DNA from: Bacteroidota bacterium
GTDB lineage: Bacteria; Bacteroidota; Bacteroidia; Chitinophagales; Chitinophagaceae
Reading direction: 5' to 3'
NCBI GenBank assembly: GCA_018267955.1
Contig: JAFDXL010000009.1
Location: forward strand, 1,204,717-1,268,716
DNA: 64,000 bases
Part shown: positions 1 to 9,573 of the stretch, piece by piece
How positions within the stretch are numbered: the first letter of the stretch is position 1
Layout of the letters: every line of letters starts with the position of its first letter
The notes under the pieces: generated by a model
Database searches by the model: none
The model's input: the letters and a program-made list of their open reading frames with translations, nothing else
What the model was told of the DNA's origin: nothing
Position numbers and translations under genes: made by a program

Positions 1-1273
1 CTGCTGCTTTATAGTAGCCGATCTTGGTATTTAACGAGGTTACAAGCATCAATGAATTGTGCAGATGTTGGTCTATATTTTCCCTGATCGGCTCAATACC
101 TTCTGCACACTTATCGTTGAATGATACACAACCATCACCTATCAGCCTTGCACTATGCAGGAAGTTGTAGATCATTACCGGTTTGAATACATTCAATTCA
201 AAGTGACCGGTTGCACCACCGATATTTATAGCTACATCATTACCCATTACCTGCGCAGCGATCATAGTCAATGCTTCACACTGAGTAGGATTCACTTTAC
301 CCGGCATAATAGAAGAACCAGGCTCGTTATCAGGAATGAATATTTCGCCGATACCGCAGCGTGGGCCTGAGCTCAGCATACGTATATCGTTAGCGATCTT
401 CATCAGGCTTACAGCAACAGTCTTCAATGCGCCATGTGCTTCTACTATTGCATCGTGTGCTGCCAGGCTTTCAAATTTATTCTCTGCAGTAACGAAAGGT
501 AATCCTGTAAGTTCTGCAATTTTACCTGCTACATGTACAGCATAGCCCTTTGGGGTATTAATACCGGTACCAACAGCGGTACCACCTAAGGCCAGTTCGC
601 TCAGGTGTGCGAGTGTATGATTGATAGCACGCAGTCCGTGGTCCAGTTGAGAAACATAACCGCTGATCTCTTGTCCCAGGGTAAGTGGCGTTGCATCCAT
701 AAAGTGGGTACGGCCTATCTTCACCACACCCATAAATTCTTTCGACTTCTTGTCAAGAGTATCGCGGAGTTTTTTGATGCCCGGTATCGTTACATCTACC
801 AGCATTTTATATGCCGCAATGTGCATCGCGGTTGGGAAGGTATCATTAGATGATTGCGATTTATTCACATCATCGTTAGGATGCACAAATTTATCTTTAT
901 CTGTAAGTTGTCCGCCATTGATCACATGCGCACGGTATGCCACCACTTCGTTCACATTCATATTAGACTGCGTACCCGAACCGGTTTGCCACACCACCAA
1001 AGGAAACTCGTTATCCAGTTTGCCTTCCAGTATTTCATCACATACCTGCCCTATCAGTTTTGATTTTTCTGCGGGCAATACGCCAAGGTCTGTATTGGTA
1101 AGCGCAGCAGCCTTTTTCAGGTAAGCAAATGCACGGATGATCTCCTTAGGCATTTTATTGATATCCTGGGCTATTTTGAAGTTGTCGATAGAACGCTGTG
1201 TTTGTGCACCATAATATGCGTTCACAGGTACTTTCACTTCGCCCATCGTGTCTTTTTCAATACGGTATTCCAT
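1..1273 (-). CDS. fumC: Class II fumarate hydratase, C-terminus cut by window edge
   Basis: Interconverts fumarate and malate in the citric acid cycle, in the cytoplasm. The reverse strand reads from ATG at 1273 and starts [16 protein letters not shown]. It continues through the [10 protein letters not shown] and [16 protein letters not shown] regions to the class II signature [13 protein letters not shown], whose loop carries the catalytic serine. About 424 residues are present. The usual length is about 465, so only the C-terminal tail is missing. It is divergent from the cytochrome c peroxidase gene and has its own promoter motif just upstream. Identification is firm from family motifs. 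Confidence 0.95.
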   Translation of the reverse strand, partial: MEYRIEKDTMGEVKVPVNAYYGAQTQRSIDNFKIAQDINKMPKEIIRAFAYLKKAAALTNTDLGVLPAEKSKLIGQVCDEILEGKLDNEFPLVVWQTGSGTQSNMNVNEVVAYRAHVINGGQLTDKDKFVHPNDDVNKSQSSNDTFPTAMHIAAYKMLVDVTIPGIKKLRDTLDKKSKEFMGVVKIGRTHFMDATPLTLGQEISGYVSQLDHGLRAINHTLAHLSELALGGTAVGTGINTPKGYAVHVAGKIAELTGLPFVTAENKFESLAAHDAIVEAHGALKTVAVSLMKIANDIRMLSSGPRCGIGEIFIPDNEPGSSIMPGKVNPTQCEALTMIAAQVMGNDVAINIGGATGHFELNVFKPVMIYNFLHSARLIGDGCVSFNDKCAEGIEPIRENIDQHLHNSLMLVTSLNTKIGYYKAA

Positions 1274-1315
1274 TGTTATATCTTATTATGATTTTGAAAT
1301 AGATAATTGACGGCG

Positions 1316-1323
1316 CAAAGGTA
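1316..1323 (-). promoter_or_regulatory. Bacteroidetes-type -7 element for fumC
   Basis: On the minus strand the bases read TACCTTTG, matching the TAnnTTTG -7 consensus of Bacteroidetes primary-sigma promoters, 42 bp before the fumC ATG. No perfect -33 TTTG partner is visible. The call rests on the motif and its position. Confidence 0.5.
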
Positions 1324-1374
1324 TTAAATGCGACATTATACGAAAGTGTATATTATTATTTTTAATTTTGCGAC

Positions 1375-2316
1375 GTGAAAAAAGGATTGATCATTTCTGC
1401 CTGCATGCTTGGGGTAATATTAGGATTTACTTTCAGCAAGACACCTCCAAAGGTTACCAAGGTATCTTTAGGTAAGATGCTATTCTTTGATCCGATCCTT
1501 TCTGAGGATAGTACAATAAGCTGTTCATCCTGCCATAAACCGGAATTTGCCTTTGCCGATACTTCTGCTTTTAGCAAGGGTGTACATGGCCGCCTCGGCA
1601 CCAGGAACGCCCCTTCTGCCATGAACATGAGCAGCAGGGAAGCTTTCTTTTGGGATGGCAGGGCCGCGACTTTAGAACAGCAGGCACTGGGGCCAATAGA
1701 AAACCCGGTAGAAATGAACCTGCCTATTGAAACTGCTTTAAAACGGCTGAATCGCAATAAGCGTTATCGTTCCCTATTCTTTACTGTATTCAAAACCTAT
1801 CCCAATAAACAAAATCTTACTGCAGCAATTGCAGCATTTGAGCGCACACTGGAAACTTCTGCCACTCCTAACGATCGCTGGCTGAATGATGAACCCGGTG
1901 GACTGACGGATCAACAGGTTCGCGGCCGGGATATATTCAGGGTAAAGGGGAAATGTTTTGAATGCCATTTCACTCCGGATTTCACTGCAGACGAGTTTCG
2001 TAACATAGGGTTGTTTAATGGTAAAAACCATAACGACTCAGGGCGCTATCTCATTACACATAACCCTGCTGATATAGGCAAAATGAAAGTGCCCGGCCTG
2101 CGCAATGTAGCAATAACTGCACCTTATATGCACGATGGAAGCTTCAAAACACTGCGGCAGGTAATTGACTATTACGATAACCCTCATGCCACTATGCCAG
2201 ACGGTATCAATCGCGATAGCATATTGAGCCAACCGCTGCATCTCACAGAACAAGACAAACAAGACCTGGAAGCATTCCTCAACTCCTTGACGGATGACAG
2301 GTTTGTGAAGAAATAG
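1375..2316 (+). CDS. Di-haem cytochrome c peroxidase, MauG/CcpA family
   Basis: Likely reduces hydrogen peroxide in the periplasm with electrons from small cytochromes. The protein has 313 residues and two CxxCH haem c sites, CSSCH near residue 45 and CFECH near residue 195. The first lies in the family's LFFDPILSEDSTISCSSCH region. A later VPGLRNVAITAPYMHDGS block carries a methionine typical of the haem pocket. The N-terminus is a lysine-then-hydrophobic export signal. The start is GTG at 1375, chosen because it gives the complete signal. A TAATTTTG -7 motif at 1363-1370 ends only 4 bp before this codon, so the message may be leaderless. Confidence 0.9.
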   Translation: MKKGLIISACMLGVILGFTFSKTPPKVTKVSLGKMLFFDPILSEDSTISCSSCHKPEFAFADTSAFSKGVHGRLGTRNAPSAMNMSSREAFFWDGRAATLEQQALGPIENPVEMNLPIETALKRLNRNKRYRSLFFTVFKTYPNKQNLTAAIAAFERTLETSATPNDRWLNDEPGGLTDQQVRGRDIFRVKGKCFECHFTPDFTADEFRNIGLFNGKNHNDSGRYLITHNPADIGKMKVPGLRNVAITAPYMHDGSFKTLRQVIDYYDNPHATMPDGINRDSILSQPLHLTEQDKQDLEAFLNSLTDDRFVKK

Positions 2317-2384
2317 TGACCAGTCATTATAATAATAGGCCTTTCTTTCGTAAATATGTGGCCAATTCTACACTATAACTGATT

Positions 2385-4034
2385 ATGAAAAACTTTTTGA
2401 GCCTGGCGCTCCTACTGATTCTTGCATGCAATACCTCTTTTGCACAAAACACGAATATCCAATACAGCACTTCTTTCGATGAGCCCGAAGACGGATGGAA
2501 TAAAGTAATGCAACTAAAGAATGGCAACACTTTCTTCTTACATTTCACTAAAGCCGGCATCGAAGTCACCGTATATGATAAGGCAAGACATGTAATATCC
2601 ACCAAAGAGCTTGGAAGTGACCTTTGGGAAGCACGAAAAATGAAGGCATCTACTATAGAAGGTTTTTACGAGATAGCTGGCCAACCGGTTATTTTCCTGC
2701 AACAACTCTTAGACCGCACTCCTATGCTGTTTCGCATTGTTCTGGATGCCAATACCGGTGCTATAGTTAATGAAGCTAAAATAGGTGAATTGCAACGGTA
2801 TGGCTTTGGCGCCGGCTATGCAATGGCATTTGGAGGTGTTGATCCGGCTGATTTTTATGTTGAAAAAGATCCTGCATCTGATTGCTATGCAGTCATCAAC
2901 TTTAACTCGTTTGCACATGAAAGCGATGGACGTATCGAGGTAGTTCATTACGATGGCAATCATAAAGAAATCAACAGGGCACAATATGATGCGCAGGGAT
3001 TCAAATATCTGCGCTTTATTGGTATGACGGTGGACGCAGACAAGCATGTTTATGTTTGTGTATATGGCTTTAATACCGTAGCCTATGGTAAAGATTCCAG
3101 GGTAATCGTGTCAAAACTGAATACAGGGGAAAAAACTTTTGTCAACAAACAACTGGAGTATACGGACGACTTCAAAAACACAACTGCCGTTATGCAGTAC
3201 AACCAGGGAACTGGTTTAATCCAGCTATTAACCCTGACGCAACGCAACAGCAGCAGTAAAATATTTTCAGGGAGAACAACCAACTATTACCTGATACTGA
3301 TGCAAAACATAGACCCTGAAACACTTACAGTCGTTTCTTCAAAACCTTTAACAGCAGAAAAAGCGGATGCTTATGCTAAAGACAAATTAAAAAACACTAA
3401 AGGCTTTTGGGGGTTACCACAGCAAATGGTCATTAACAATGGCAATTCTACTACGGTATTGATGGAGGAAATGACCCAGGAAGAAATACGTGGATCCAGA
3501 GGAGCAGTATCACATCGTACTTACCTAAATAATATAGGAGTTACTGAACTGGATACAAAGGGAGCAGAAACAGATGGATATGCCATTAATAAAGTACAAA
3601 TGGCTAATGGAATTATCGACCCGCTTTATATTTCTAAAAAAAGCAAAGGTTTATGGTCTTTTCGCGGAGGGATGGCGCAGGGCTGGGCTATAGGCGTCGT
3701 TAATAATAATGCTTTTTTATCTTACGACTATATAAACGCCCATGATAAAAAATATATTATCTATAACGACTATCCTGAAAACTTCGAAAAAGAAGACACC
3801 CGGAAATACAAAACTGTTGTTGCCATTAGCGATGCCAGCACTGTTTGCTATGAGCTAAGTAACGGCAAGATGGAAAAGTTCTATTTATTTGGCAAACCTA
3901 AAGATGATGATGAGTCTAATTTTTGTTATATCGAATCATCTCATTTTTTGAAAGAAACCAATACTTATGCTACGCTGATGATAGAAAAAAGAGGCAGAAA
4001 GAAAGAAGCTAAAATTGCCTGGATCCAGCTGTAG
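2385..4034 (+). CDS. Secreted protein of unknown function
   Basis: The 549-residue product starts with a clear signal peptide (KNFLSLALLLILACNTSFAQ), so it is exported. The mature part is rich in beta-strand-like repeats of aromatic and glycine residues, such as VMQLKNGNTFFLHF and NGNSTTVLMEEM. It may be a beta-propeller-like periplasmic or surface protein, but I see no catalytic motif. It follows the peroxidase gene by 68 bp in the same direction and ends at a bidirectional terminator. I recognise the general type (Bacteroidetes secreted proteins of unknown function) but assign no role. Confidence 0.75.
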   Translation: MKNFLSLALLLILACNTSFAQNTNIQYSTSFDEPEDGWNKVMQLKNGNTFFLHFTKAGIEVTVYDKARHVISTKELGSDLWEARKMKASTIEGFYEIAGQPVIFLQQLLDRTPMLFRIVLDANTGAIVNEAKIGELQRYGFGAGYAMAFGGVDPADFYVEKDPASDCYAVINFNSFAHESDGRIEVVHYDGNHKEINRAQYDAQGFKYLRFIGMTVDADKHVYVCVYGFNTVAYGKDSRVIVSKLNTGEKTFVNKQLEYTDDFKNTTAVMQYNQGTGLIQLLTLTQRNSSSKIFSGRTTNYYLILMQNIDPETLTVVSSKPLTAEKADAYAKDKLKNTKGFWGLPQQMVINNGNSTTVLMEEMTQEEIRGSRGAVSHRTYLNNIGVTELDTKGAETDGYAINKVQMANGIIDPLYISKKSKGLWSFRGGMAQGWAIGVVNNNAFLSYDYINAHDKKYIIYNDYPENFEKEDTRKYKTVVAISDASTVCYELSNGKMEKFYLFGKPKDDDESNFCYIESSHFLKETNTYATLMIEKRGRKKEAKIAWIQL

Positions 4035-4050
4035 TCAACAAAATTTAATT

Positions 4051-4080
4051 AAAGCCCTGCATACTGCGGGGCTTTATTAT
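4051..4080. terminator. Bidirectional hairpin terminator between convergent genes
   Basis: AAAGCCC (4051-4057) pairs with GGGCTTT (4069-4075), with A-rich sequence before and TATTAT after. It lies between the plus-strand secreted-protein gene and the minus-strand transporter, and overlaps the transporter stop region. Confidence 0.7.
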
Positions 4081-4406
4081 GCATTCGATACCACTTTCAA
4101 CCCTACAATACTAGCTATCAAAGTAAAAATGAAGAACAGCCGCCAAAAATCTGCCGGCTCTTTGAAGAATACAATTCCCATAATCACAGTGCCTACAGCA
4201 CCAATGCCGGTCCATACTGCGTAGGCAGTACCCATTGGCAAGGTTTGGGTAGCCTTATATAACAGCAGCATACTTACAGCAAGCGATATAAAGAACCCTG
4301 CGATCCACAACGCAGCCTGCGCTCCCTGTGCTTGCCTTGCATTGCTGAGGCAGGTTGTGAACCCCACTTCAAATAACCCTGCTATAATCAATATTATCCA
4401 ATTCAT
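4077..4406 (-). CDS. Small multidrug resistance family transporter, Gdx/SugE type
   Basis: A 109-residue inner-membrane protein with four predicted transmembrane helices, the normal size for the family. The start at 4406 gives MNWIILIIAGLFEVGFTT, which aligns with the family N-terminus and contains the essential membrane glutamate at residue 13. A longer reading to 4475 adds 23 residues that do not look like the family. The motif GTAYAVWTGIGAVGT is characteristic of the Gdx/SugE branch, whose studied members export guanidinium, rather than the polyspecific EmrE branch. No guanidine riboswitch is recognisable upstream. Substrate is inferred from the subfamily. Confidence 0.88.
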   Translation of the reverse strand: MNWIILIIAGLFEVGFTTCLSNARQAQGAQAALWIAGFFISLAVSMLLLYKATQTLPMGTAYAVWTGIGAVGTVIMGIVFFKEPADFWRLFFIFTLIASIVGLKVVSNA

Positions 4407-4486
4407 ACCGTTAGTTGGGGGCAAAAAGTGCAAATATATAGCAGTTGCAAAATATACTATTGGTTGCAATTGCACGTTCTCATGGT

Positions 4487-5329
4487 ATGTATAAATTAGC
4501 TAGTCTGTTTAAAGCGCTGAGTTATCATCCCAATATAAAATACCGCACAGCTATTACTATTGTCTTTACTGGCATTGAGCTTTATGTAAACTACTTCCGG
4601 TTACAGGTCTTTTGCCAGCCTGTCCTATGGGCTTCCTTATACATGGGTATTTTTTTAACGGTGCTAATAATCTTTCCATTTGTAAAGAATATGTTTCTAA
4701 AGAAGGGCTTATATTTCATTTTAGGAGCAGGCGCATTGTGTTGCATCTATTGTATCATCTTTCTTGCCGATCCCTGGGAGCATTTTACCGGTTACATTTA
4801 TTTCGCGCTGCTTATTTTGTTATTCGGTGCCGGTCTGCTGACTTTTCTTCCTGTCTATTATTTATGGCATGTACTGAATTACATGCAAGAAGGTAGCACC
4901 ACGGATAAGCGTATATTTATTTGTGGGATCCTGATGCCGTTGATGCCTTTATTTATATATCTCAACGAATTCAGCAAACATTATAAGGTTATCAATTCTG
5001 CTATCAAATCAAACAACATAACATTAATTCCGGCCGATAGAATAAGCGAACGTATTCTGGGTATCGGCTTTAAATACCATACCAAAATTGAATACCTGTA
5101 CGACGGTTGGCGCCCACCTATACATGACCCGTTCCTTAATATTGGCTTATGGATATTTGGCGATAGCTATTACCCTTTCCATGCTATCGGATATTATAAA
5201 CAGGTATTCCCGGAATTACCGTTACAGGCTGATTGTGTTTGTACTTATACAAAAGACGGAATGAGTTATTTAAAAGACAGTGCCTATTTCAAACAAATTT
5301 ACATACCCGGCAACAAGTCCAGAAAATAA
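4487..5329 (+). CDS. Predicted multi-pass membrane protein, unknown function
   Basis: About 280 residues. The first half has about four hydrophobic segments (for example GIFLTVLIIFPFV, YFILGAGALCCIYCII and YFALLILLFGAGLLTFLPVYYL). The second half is a soluble domain of about 120 residues with many aromatics. ATG at 4487 is preferred over TTG at 4445, which would overlap the spacer of the divergent transporter. Its last 31 bp overlap the 3' end of the convergent ATP pyrophosphatase gene. I do not recognise the family. Confidence 0.7.
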   Translation: MYKLASLFKALSYHPNIKYRTAITIVFTGIELYVNYFRLQVFCQPVLWASLYMGIFLTVLIIFPFVKNMFLKKGLYFILGAGALCCIYCIIFLADPWEHFTGYIYFALLILLFGAGLLTFLPVYYLWHVLNYMQEGSTTDKRIFICGILMPLMPLFIYLNEFSKHYKVINSAIKSNNITLIPADRISERILGIGFKYHTKIEYLYDGWRPPIHDPFLNIGLWIFGDSYYPFHAIGYYKQVFPELPLQADCVCTYTKDGMSYLKDSAYFKQIYIPGNKSRK

Positions 5330-6009
5330 AATCCTGTATTCCATTTATCGTTATCATTCTTTGCAGGCGTATAGGCTTTATACACTACTTCTCCTTTGTT
5401 TACAGGAATTGGGGAAGAGAAATACGGAGCATTATACACAAAGGTGTGAAACTCTCCGTTCTCGCCACACGGGTCTACATTATTCGGCAGATCATTTAAA
5501 AAGGATGCATCTATCTTTCTACCAAGAAATTCCTTCGGTAAAAACTTTTCATTCAGGCATACGATCATCGCTTCAATACCCGTTTCTTCTAACAGATGCA
5601 CCAGTTGCCTGGTATCCTTCTTCCATAACGGGAAAACAGCATCGAAGCCAACAGAACCTAACTGTTGTATGCGATATTCTTTCAGATCCTCTAGAAATAT
5701 ATCTCCAAAAGCAGCTGTATGTATTCCTTCCTGTTTAAGTTTTGTAAGCGCCTTACTCATAGCCTGTTTATAGGTATCATCATCAGGAGAAGCAGGCAAT
5801 TTTATTTTTTCAATAGGTACATTCATTGCCCGGGCTTGTGCATCCAGTAATTCTTCCCGCACGCCATGCATCACGATGCGATCATGCTCATTATTTACTG
5901 TAGTCAGCAAACGGACTACTTCATACGCTCCACCCATCGACAATAAATGGTAGGCAAACGCTGCGTCTTTGCCACTACTCCAGTTTAGTACCGTTTTTAC
6001 TTTCTCCAT
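5299..6009 (-). CDS. Dph6-like ATP pyrophosphatase (diphthine-ammonia ligase family)
   Basis: A 236-residue protein of the adenine nucleotide alpha-hydrolase fold. The N-terminal PP-loop reads SSGKDAAFAYHLL (residues 11-23), equivalent to SGGKDS in N-type ATP pyrophosphatases. The C-terminal block DPCGENGEFHTFVYNAP is the hallmark of the DUF71/Dph6 family. In archaea and eukaryotes this family amidates diphthine on elongation factor 2. Bacteria lack diphthamide, so the bacterial substrate is unknown. It is monocistronic and divergent from the dehydrogenase at 6051. Confidence 0.85.
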   Translation of the reverse strand: MEKVKTVLNWSSGKDAAFAYHLLSMGGAYEVVRLLTTVNNEHDRIVMHGVREELLDAQARAMNVPIEKIKLPASPDDDTYKQAMSKALTKLKQEGIHTAAFGDIFLEDLKEYRIQQLGSVGFDAVFPLWKKDTRQLVHLLEETGIEAMIVCLNEKFLPKEFLGRKIDASFLNDLPNNVDPCGENGEFHTFVYNAPYFSSPIPVNKGEVVYKAYTPAKNDNDKWNTGFYFLDLLPGM

Positions 6010-6050
6010 TTGTGTGCAAATGAACGTATTTTACGCTCAATTATTGAAAT

Positions 6051-6755
6051 ATGCCATACGCAATTATTACAGGTGCTACGCAGGGTATCGGCAAAGCTAT
6101 CGCAGAAACTTTTCTGAAGAACGGAATCGATATTGCTATCTGTGCCCGTAACGCTGCAGATATACAACGTGTACATGCAGAATGGACAACGCAATACCCC
6201 GAACGGAATATTATTGCCTTGCAGGCAGATCTTTCACAAAAAGATCAGGCAGTAAGTTTTGCAGATAAGGTTTTGGAAATCTTTCCTACAATTGATATTC
6301 TCGTTAATAATGCCGGCCTTTACTTCCCCGGTAATCTTGCTGATGAACCAGAAGGTCAGTTAGAATTTATGATGGGCGTAAACCTGTACAGCGCTTATCA
6401 TATTACCCGTCATGTGTTACCGGTGATGCGCAAGAAAAAAAGCGGGCATATATTTAATATGTGCTCAGTTGCCAGCCTTAAGGCCTACCCTAACGGCGGG
6501 GCTTACAGCATTACCAAATATGCGTTGCTCGGTTTTTCTGACAACCTGCGCTATGAGCTAAAGGATGAAAATATCAAGGTCACCGCCATCAGTTCCGGTG
6601 CGGTATATAGCCGCTCCTGGGAGGGAAGTGGTATAGATCCGCAACGCATCATGGAGGTATCTGATATCGCCACCATGGTTTGGGCCACCTATAGCCTGTC
6701 GCAACGTGCGAACGTAGAAAATATTATAATACGTCCCCAAAAAGGTGATTTATAG
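6051..6755 (+). CDS. Short-chain dehydrogenase/reductase
   Basis: A 234-residue classical SDR. The cofactor-binding TGATQGIG motif is at residues 7-14, the NNAG structural motif near residue 86, and the catalytic Ser and YxxxK (YSITK) in the second half. It lies 41 bp from the divergent Dph6-like gene and has no operon partner downstream. It probably uses NADP(H), because an Arg (CARN) follows beta-2. The substrate cannot be told from sequence. Family members are often annotated as 3-oxoacyl-ACP reductases, but the lone context does not support a fatty-acid role. Confidence 0.9.
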   Translation: MPYAIITGATQGIGKAIAETFLKNGIDIAICARNAADIQRVHAEWTTQYPERNIIALQADLSQKDQAVSFADKVLEIFPTIDILVNNAGLYFPGNLADEPEGQLEFMMGVNLYSAYHITRHVLPVMRKKKSGHIFNMCSVASLKAYPNGGAYSITKYALLGFSDNLRYELKDENIKVTAISSGAVYSRSWEGSGIDPQRIMEVSDIATMVWATYSLSQRANVENIIIRPQKGDL

Positions 6756-6811
6756 GCTCATTTTAACAATGCCTTCACTTTTCTGCAACATCTATAAAAC
6801 AGTGTTTCGTC

Positions 6812-6819
6812 TATTTTTG
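6812..6819 (+). promoter_or_regulatory. Bacteroidetes-type -7 element for batD-batE
   Basis: TATTTTTG matches TAnnTTTG and ends 12 bp before the batD ATG, so the leader would be very short. A good -33 element is not visible. Confidence 0.5.
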
Positions 6820-6831
6820 TGATGTACCCAA

Positions 6832-8820
6832 ATGAAACGCATTTATAATATGTGGCGCTATTGTATTGTATGCTTACTTGCCTTGTTAGGCTGTGAAAGT
6901 ATATGGGCGCAAAATGTTGTCTTCACTGCGCAGGCTGTCAATAAAGCAGGCATTCAGGATCAGTTGCAGCTTGTTTATACCATACAGGATGTAAATGACC
7001 TGCAAAGCCTCAACCCTCCCGAAAACCTCAAACATGATTTCCAGATCATCCAGGGCCCTTTTACAAGCAGGCAAACCAATATGTCTGTTATTAATGGTAA
7101 AATGACCCAAAGCCAAAGCCTTAGTCTTACCTATATTATACAGCCTCGTCGCATGGGTAATATCACCCTGCCCCCGGCAGTTGCCAAAGATGCTTCCGGA
7201 CATACTTACCAATCAAATTCATTGACCATACAGGTAGTTAAAGGCAGCCTTGCCGCTCAATACCAACAGCAGCAACGCGGCTATGATCCTTTTGACGATG
7301 ACCCATTTGAAGCTATGCGCCAGCAGCGTATGCAGCAAATGCAGGCAATGAGGCAACAGCAGCAGGCACAGCAAGCTCCCGCTAATGTCAACCTCGATAA
7401 AGACCTTTTTATACGTGTAACGGTAGATAAAAATAAGGTGCATGTGGGTGAGCAGATAACCGCTACCTACAAATTATATTCCCGTGTTCCTATGCAGGTA
7501 AGCATATCTAAGCTACCTTCTCTCAATGGCTTCTGGACACAGGATTTTGAAATGCCAAAGGCTAACATAAAGCCAACTGAAGAAATTATAGATGGCAAAA
7601 AATACCAGGTATTTATTCTTAAGAAATCAGCTCTATTCCCGCAACAAACCGGCAACCTGGAGCTGGACCCTGCAGAAGCGGAAGGTATTGCACGTATCGT
7701 GCAGCAGGTGCGCAGAAATAATCCTTATGCTAATTTCTTCGATGATCCAGCATTGCAAAATGCGTTTGGTAGCCTTATGATGAACGATCCGTTCTTTAAT
7801 GACGATTTTTTCAGTTCTATGGCGTATCGCGATGTAAAAGTGCATCTGAAAAGTACCCCTGTTAAGATCAATGTTACAGCATTGCCCGATGAAGGCAAGC
7901 CGGAAGATTATACAAATGCGGTTGGTAATTTCACTATCACCAGCAGCTTAGATAAAAAGGAACTTACCACTGATGATGTCGCTAACCTGAAAGTAACTAT
8001 CAGCGGTAGCGGCAACCTGAAATTGATTGAAGCGCCTAAGCTTAAGCTACCAAATGGGTTGGGATATCTCGACCCTGTAGTTATTGATACAATTACAGGC
8101 CGCACTACAACTATCAGCGGTTCCAAGATCATTACTTACCCGCTTACCCCAAATAATGCAGGCGACTACAATATACCTGCTGTGTCGTTTACTTACTTCA
8201 ATCCACAAAGTGGCAAATACGTAACGCTTACTACCCAGCCTGAAAAACTTCATGTAACGCAAGGAAAGGGTGTACATCACGATAACAAGTCGCTGGCGTT
8301 AACAGATATACATCCTATCAACAAAAAGCCGCTAAACGACCTTAGTTTTAATAACAAACCAATGTTCTTTAAAGCGGGATATTGGTCTATGTACGCGTTA
8401 CCACTATTCGCATTTATCGGCATCGTAGTATGGAAGCGCAGGGATGAAGAAATGTCTAAAGACATTGTAGGCACAAAGATGAAGCGTGCTAATAAGATAG
8501 CATTAAAACGCCTGCAAACGGCTCAGAAATTGCTGCAACAGGGCAATCAAAAGCTGTTTTACGACGAGGTTTCCAAAGCTATATGGCTTTACCTGAGTGA
8601 TAAACTGAATATTCCTTTATCATCACTATCGCATGAACAGGCAACTGGAGCACTTACCTCAAGGAAGGTGCCATCACAATTGCAGGACAAGGTAAAAAGC
8701 GTTATTAATGAATGTGAGACTGCTTTATATGCCGGCTACTCAGGTTCGCAACAAATGAACCAGGTTTATAATAATGCTGTAACCGTAATCAGTGAACTGG
8801 AGGAGGTATTTAACTCATGA
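6832..8820 (+). CDS. batD: BatD family protein (Bacteroides aerotolerance operon type)
   Basis: A 662-residue exported protein anchored to the inner membrane. The N-terminal signal ends near CESIWA, followed by the BatD oxygen-tolerance region (VFTAQ...LVYTI, SQSLSLTYIIQPRR). A Gln/Met-rich linker spans about residues 143-183. A second Ig-like block follows, then a single membrane helix near residue 525 (MYALPLFAFIGIVVW) and a charged cytoplasmic tail. BatD works with VWA-domain proteins BatA/BatB in stress tolerance, and the mechanism is unresolved. BatA, BatB and BatC are not beside it here, so the operon is split or starts elsewhere. It overlaps batE by 4 bp (ATGA), indicating coupled translation. 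Confidence 0.88.
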   Translation: MKRIYNMWRYCIVCLLALLGCESIWAQNVVFTAQAVNKAGIQDQLQLVYTIQDVNDLQSLNPPENLKHDFQIIQGPFTSRQTNMSVINGKMTQSQSLSLTYIIQPRRMGNITLPPAVAKDASGHTYQSNSLTIQVVKGSLAAQYQQQQRGYDPFDDDPFEAMRQQRMQQMQAMRQQQQAQQAPANVNLDKDLFIRVTVDKNKVHVGEQITATYKLYSRVPMQVSISKLPSLNGFWTQDFEMPKANIKPTEEIIDGKKYQVFILKKSALFPQQTGNLELDPAEAEGIARIVQQVRRNNPYANFFDDPALQNAFGSLMMNDPFFNDDFFSSMAYRDVKVHLKSTPVKINVTALPDEGKPEDYTNAVGNFTITSSLDKKELTTDDVANLKVTISGSGNLKLIEAPKLKLPNGLGYLDPVVIDTITGRTTTISGSKIITYPLTPNNAGDYNIPAVSFTYFNPQSGKYVTLTTQPEKLHVTQGKGVHHDNKSLALTDIHPINKKPLNDLSFNNKPMFFKAGYWSMYALPLFAFIGIVVWKRRDEEMSKDIVGTKMKRANKIALKRLQTAQKLLQQGNQKLFYDEVSKAIWLYLSDKLNIPLSSLSHEQATGALTSRKVPSQLQDKVKSVINECETALYAGYSGSQQMNQVYNNAVTVISELEEVFNS

Positions 8821-9563
8821 AACAGCTACTGACATTTATCTTGCTCTTTGCCGGTACGCAACTGTTTGCTGCCGGTACTTATACCGATTGGTGGCAGCAG
8901 GCAAATAAGTTGTACGATCAGAAGGAATATGACAGCGCTCGTTCTCTTTACGAGAAGATAGCAGCCATGAATCCATCCGAGGCTTCTGTCTATTTTAATC
9001 TCGGCAATACGTACTATCGCCTGAATGACGTAGGCCATGCTGTACTCAATTACGAAAAAGCCCTGAGACTGGATCCCGATAATAAAGAAATAGAAGACAA
9101 CCTGGCGCTTACTCAAAGCCGTATCAACAATCGTATTGCTGCATCCGGCGATATATTCTTTGTAAAATGGTGGAAGAATATCACAGCAGCCACCACTGCG
9201 GGCGCATGGGCTGTACTTAGTGTGATTACATTTTTGCTGATCATTGGCATTGCTATATTAAAGAAGCTAAACATCATCAACCTAAACATACTACCACAGG
9301 TTACCGGCATTGCCTGGGGAATTTTCGTAGTTTTTATGGTCCTCGGGTTTATATCTGCACAGAATAAAAACGGCCATTACAAAGGGGTTGTTATGGAAAA
9401 TGATAGTCCGTTTTACGCCAATCCGCAACAGGCAAAGGCGCAGGCTTACATACCGGAGGGAACCACCGTAACACTAGGCGAACAAAACGGCGCCTGGACA
9501 GAAGTGACCCTCCCTGATGGCCGTACCGGCTGGATGCAATTGCTGGTACTGTCAAAAGTGTGA
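8817..9563 (+). CDS. batE: BatE family TPR and SH3-domain protein
   Basis: A 248-residue exported protein. After a signal peptide (LLTFILLFAGTQLFA), two to three tetratricopeptide repeats cover about residues 20-105 (ASVYFNLGNTYYRLNDVGHA, ALRLDPDNKEIEDNLAL). Two membrane helices follow at about 125-180, and the C-terminus is a bacterial SH3-like domain (LPDGRTGWMQ). This TPR-TM-TM-SH3 order is typical of BatE. Translation is coupled to batD by the ATGA overlap. It is probably a scaffold for the Bat complex at the inner membrane. Confidence 0.87.
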   Translation: MKQLLTFILLFAGTQLFAAGTYTDWWQQANKLYDQKEYDSARSLYEKIAAMNPSEASVYFNLGNTYYRLNDVGHAVLNYEKALRLDPDNKEIEDNLALTQSRINNRIAASGDIFFVKWWKNITAATTAGAWAVLSVITFLLIIGIAILKKLNIINLNILPQVTGIAWGIFVVFMVLGFISAQNKNGHYKGVVMENDSPFYANPQQAKAQAYIPEGTTVTLGEQNGAWTEVTLPDGRTGWMQLLVLSKV

Positions 9564-9573
9564 TATTTGCATC

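Noticed and set aside
4407-4486. A guanidine riboswitch before the Gdx-type transporter
   Set aside because: Only about 80 bp separates the transporter from the divergent membrane gene, and I could not recognise the conserved guanidine-riboswitch motifs.
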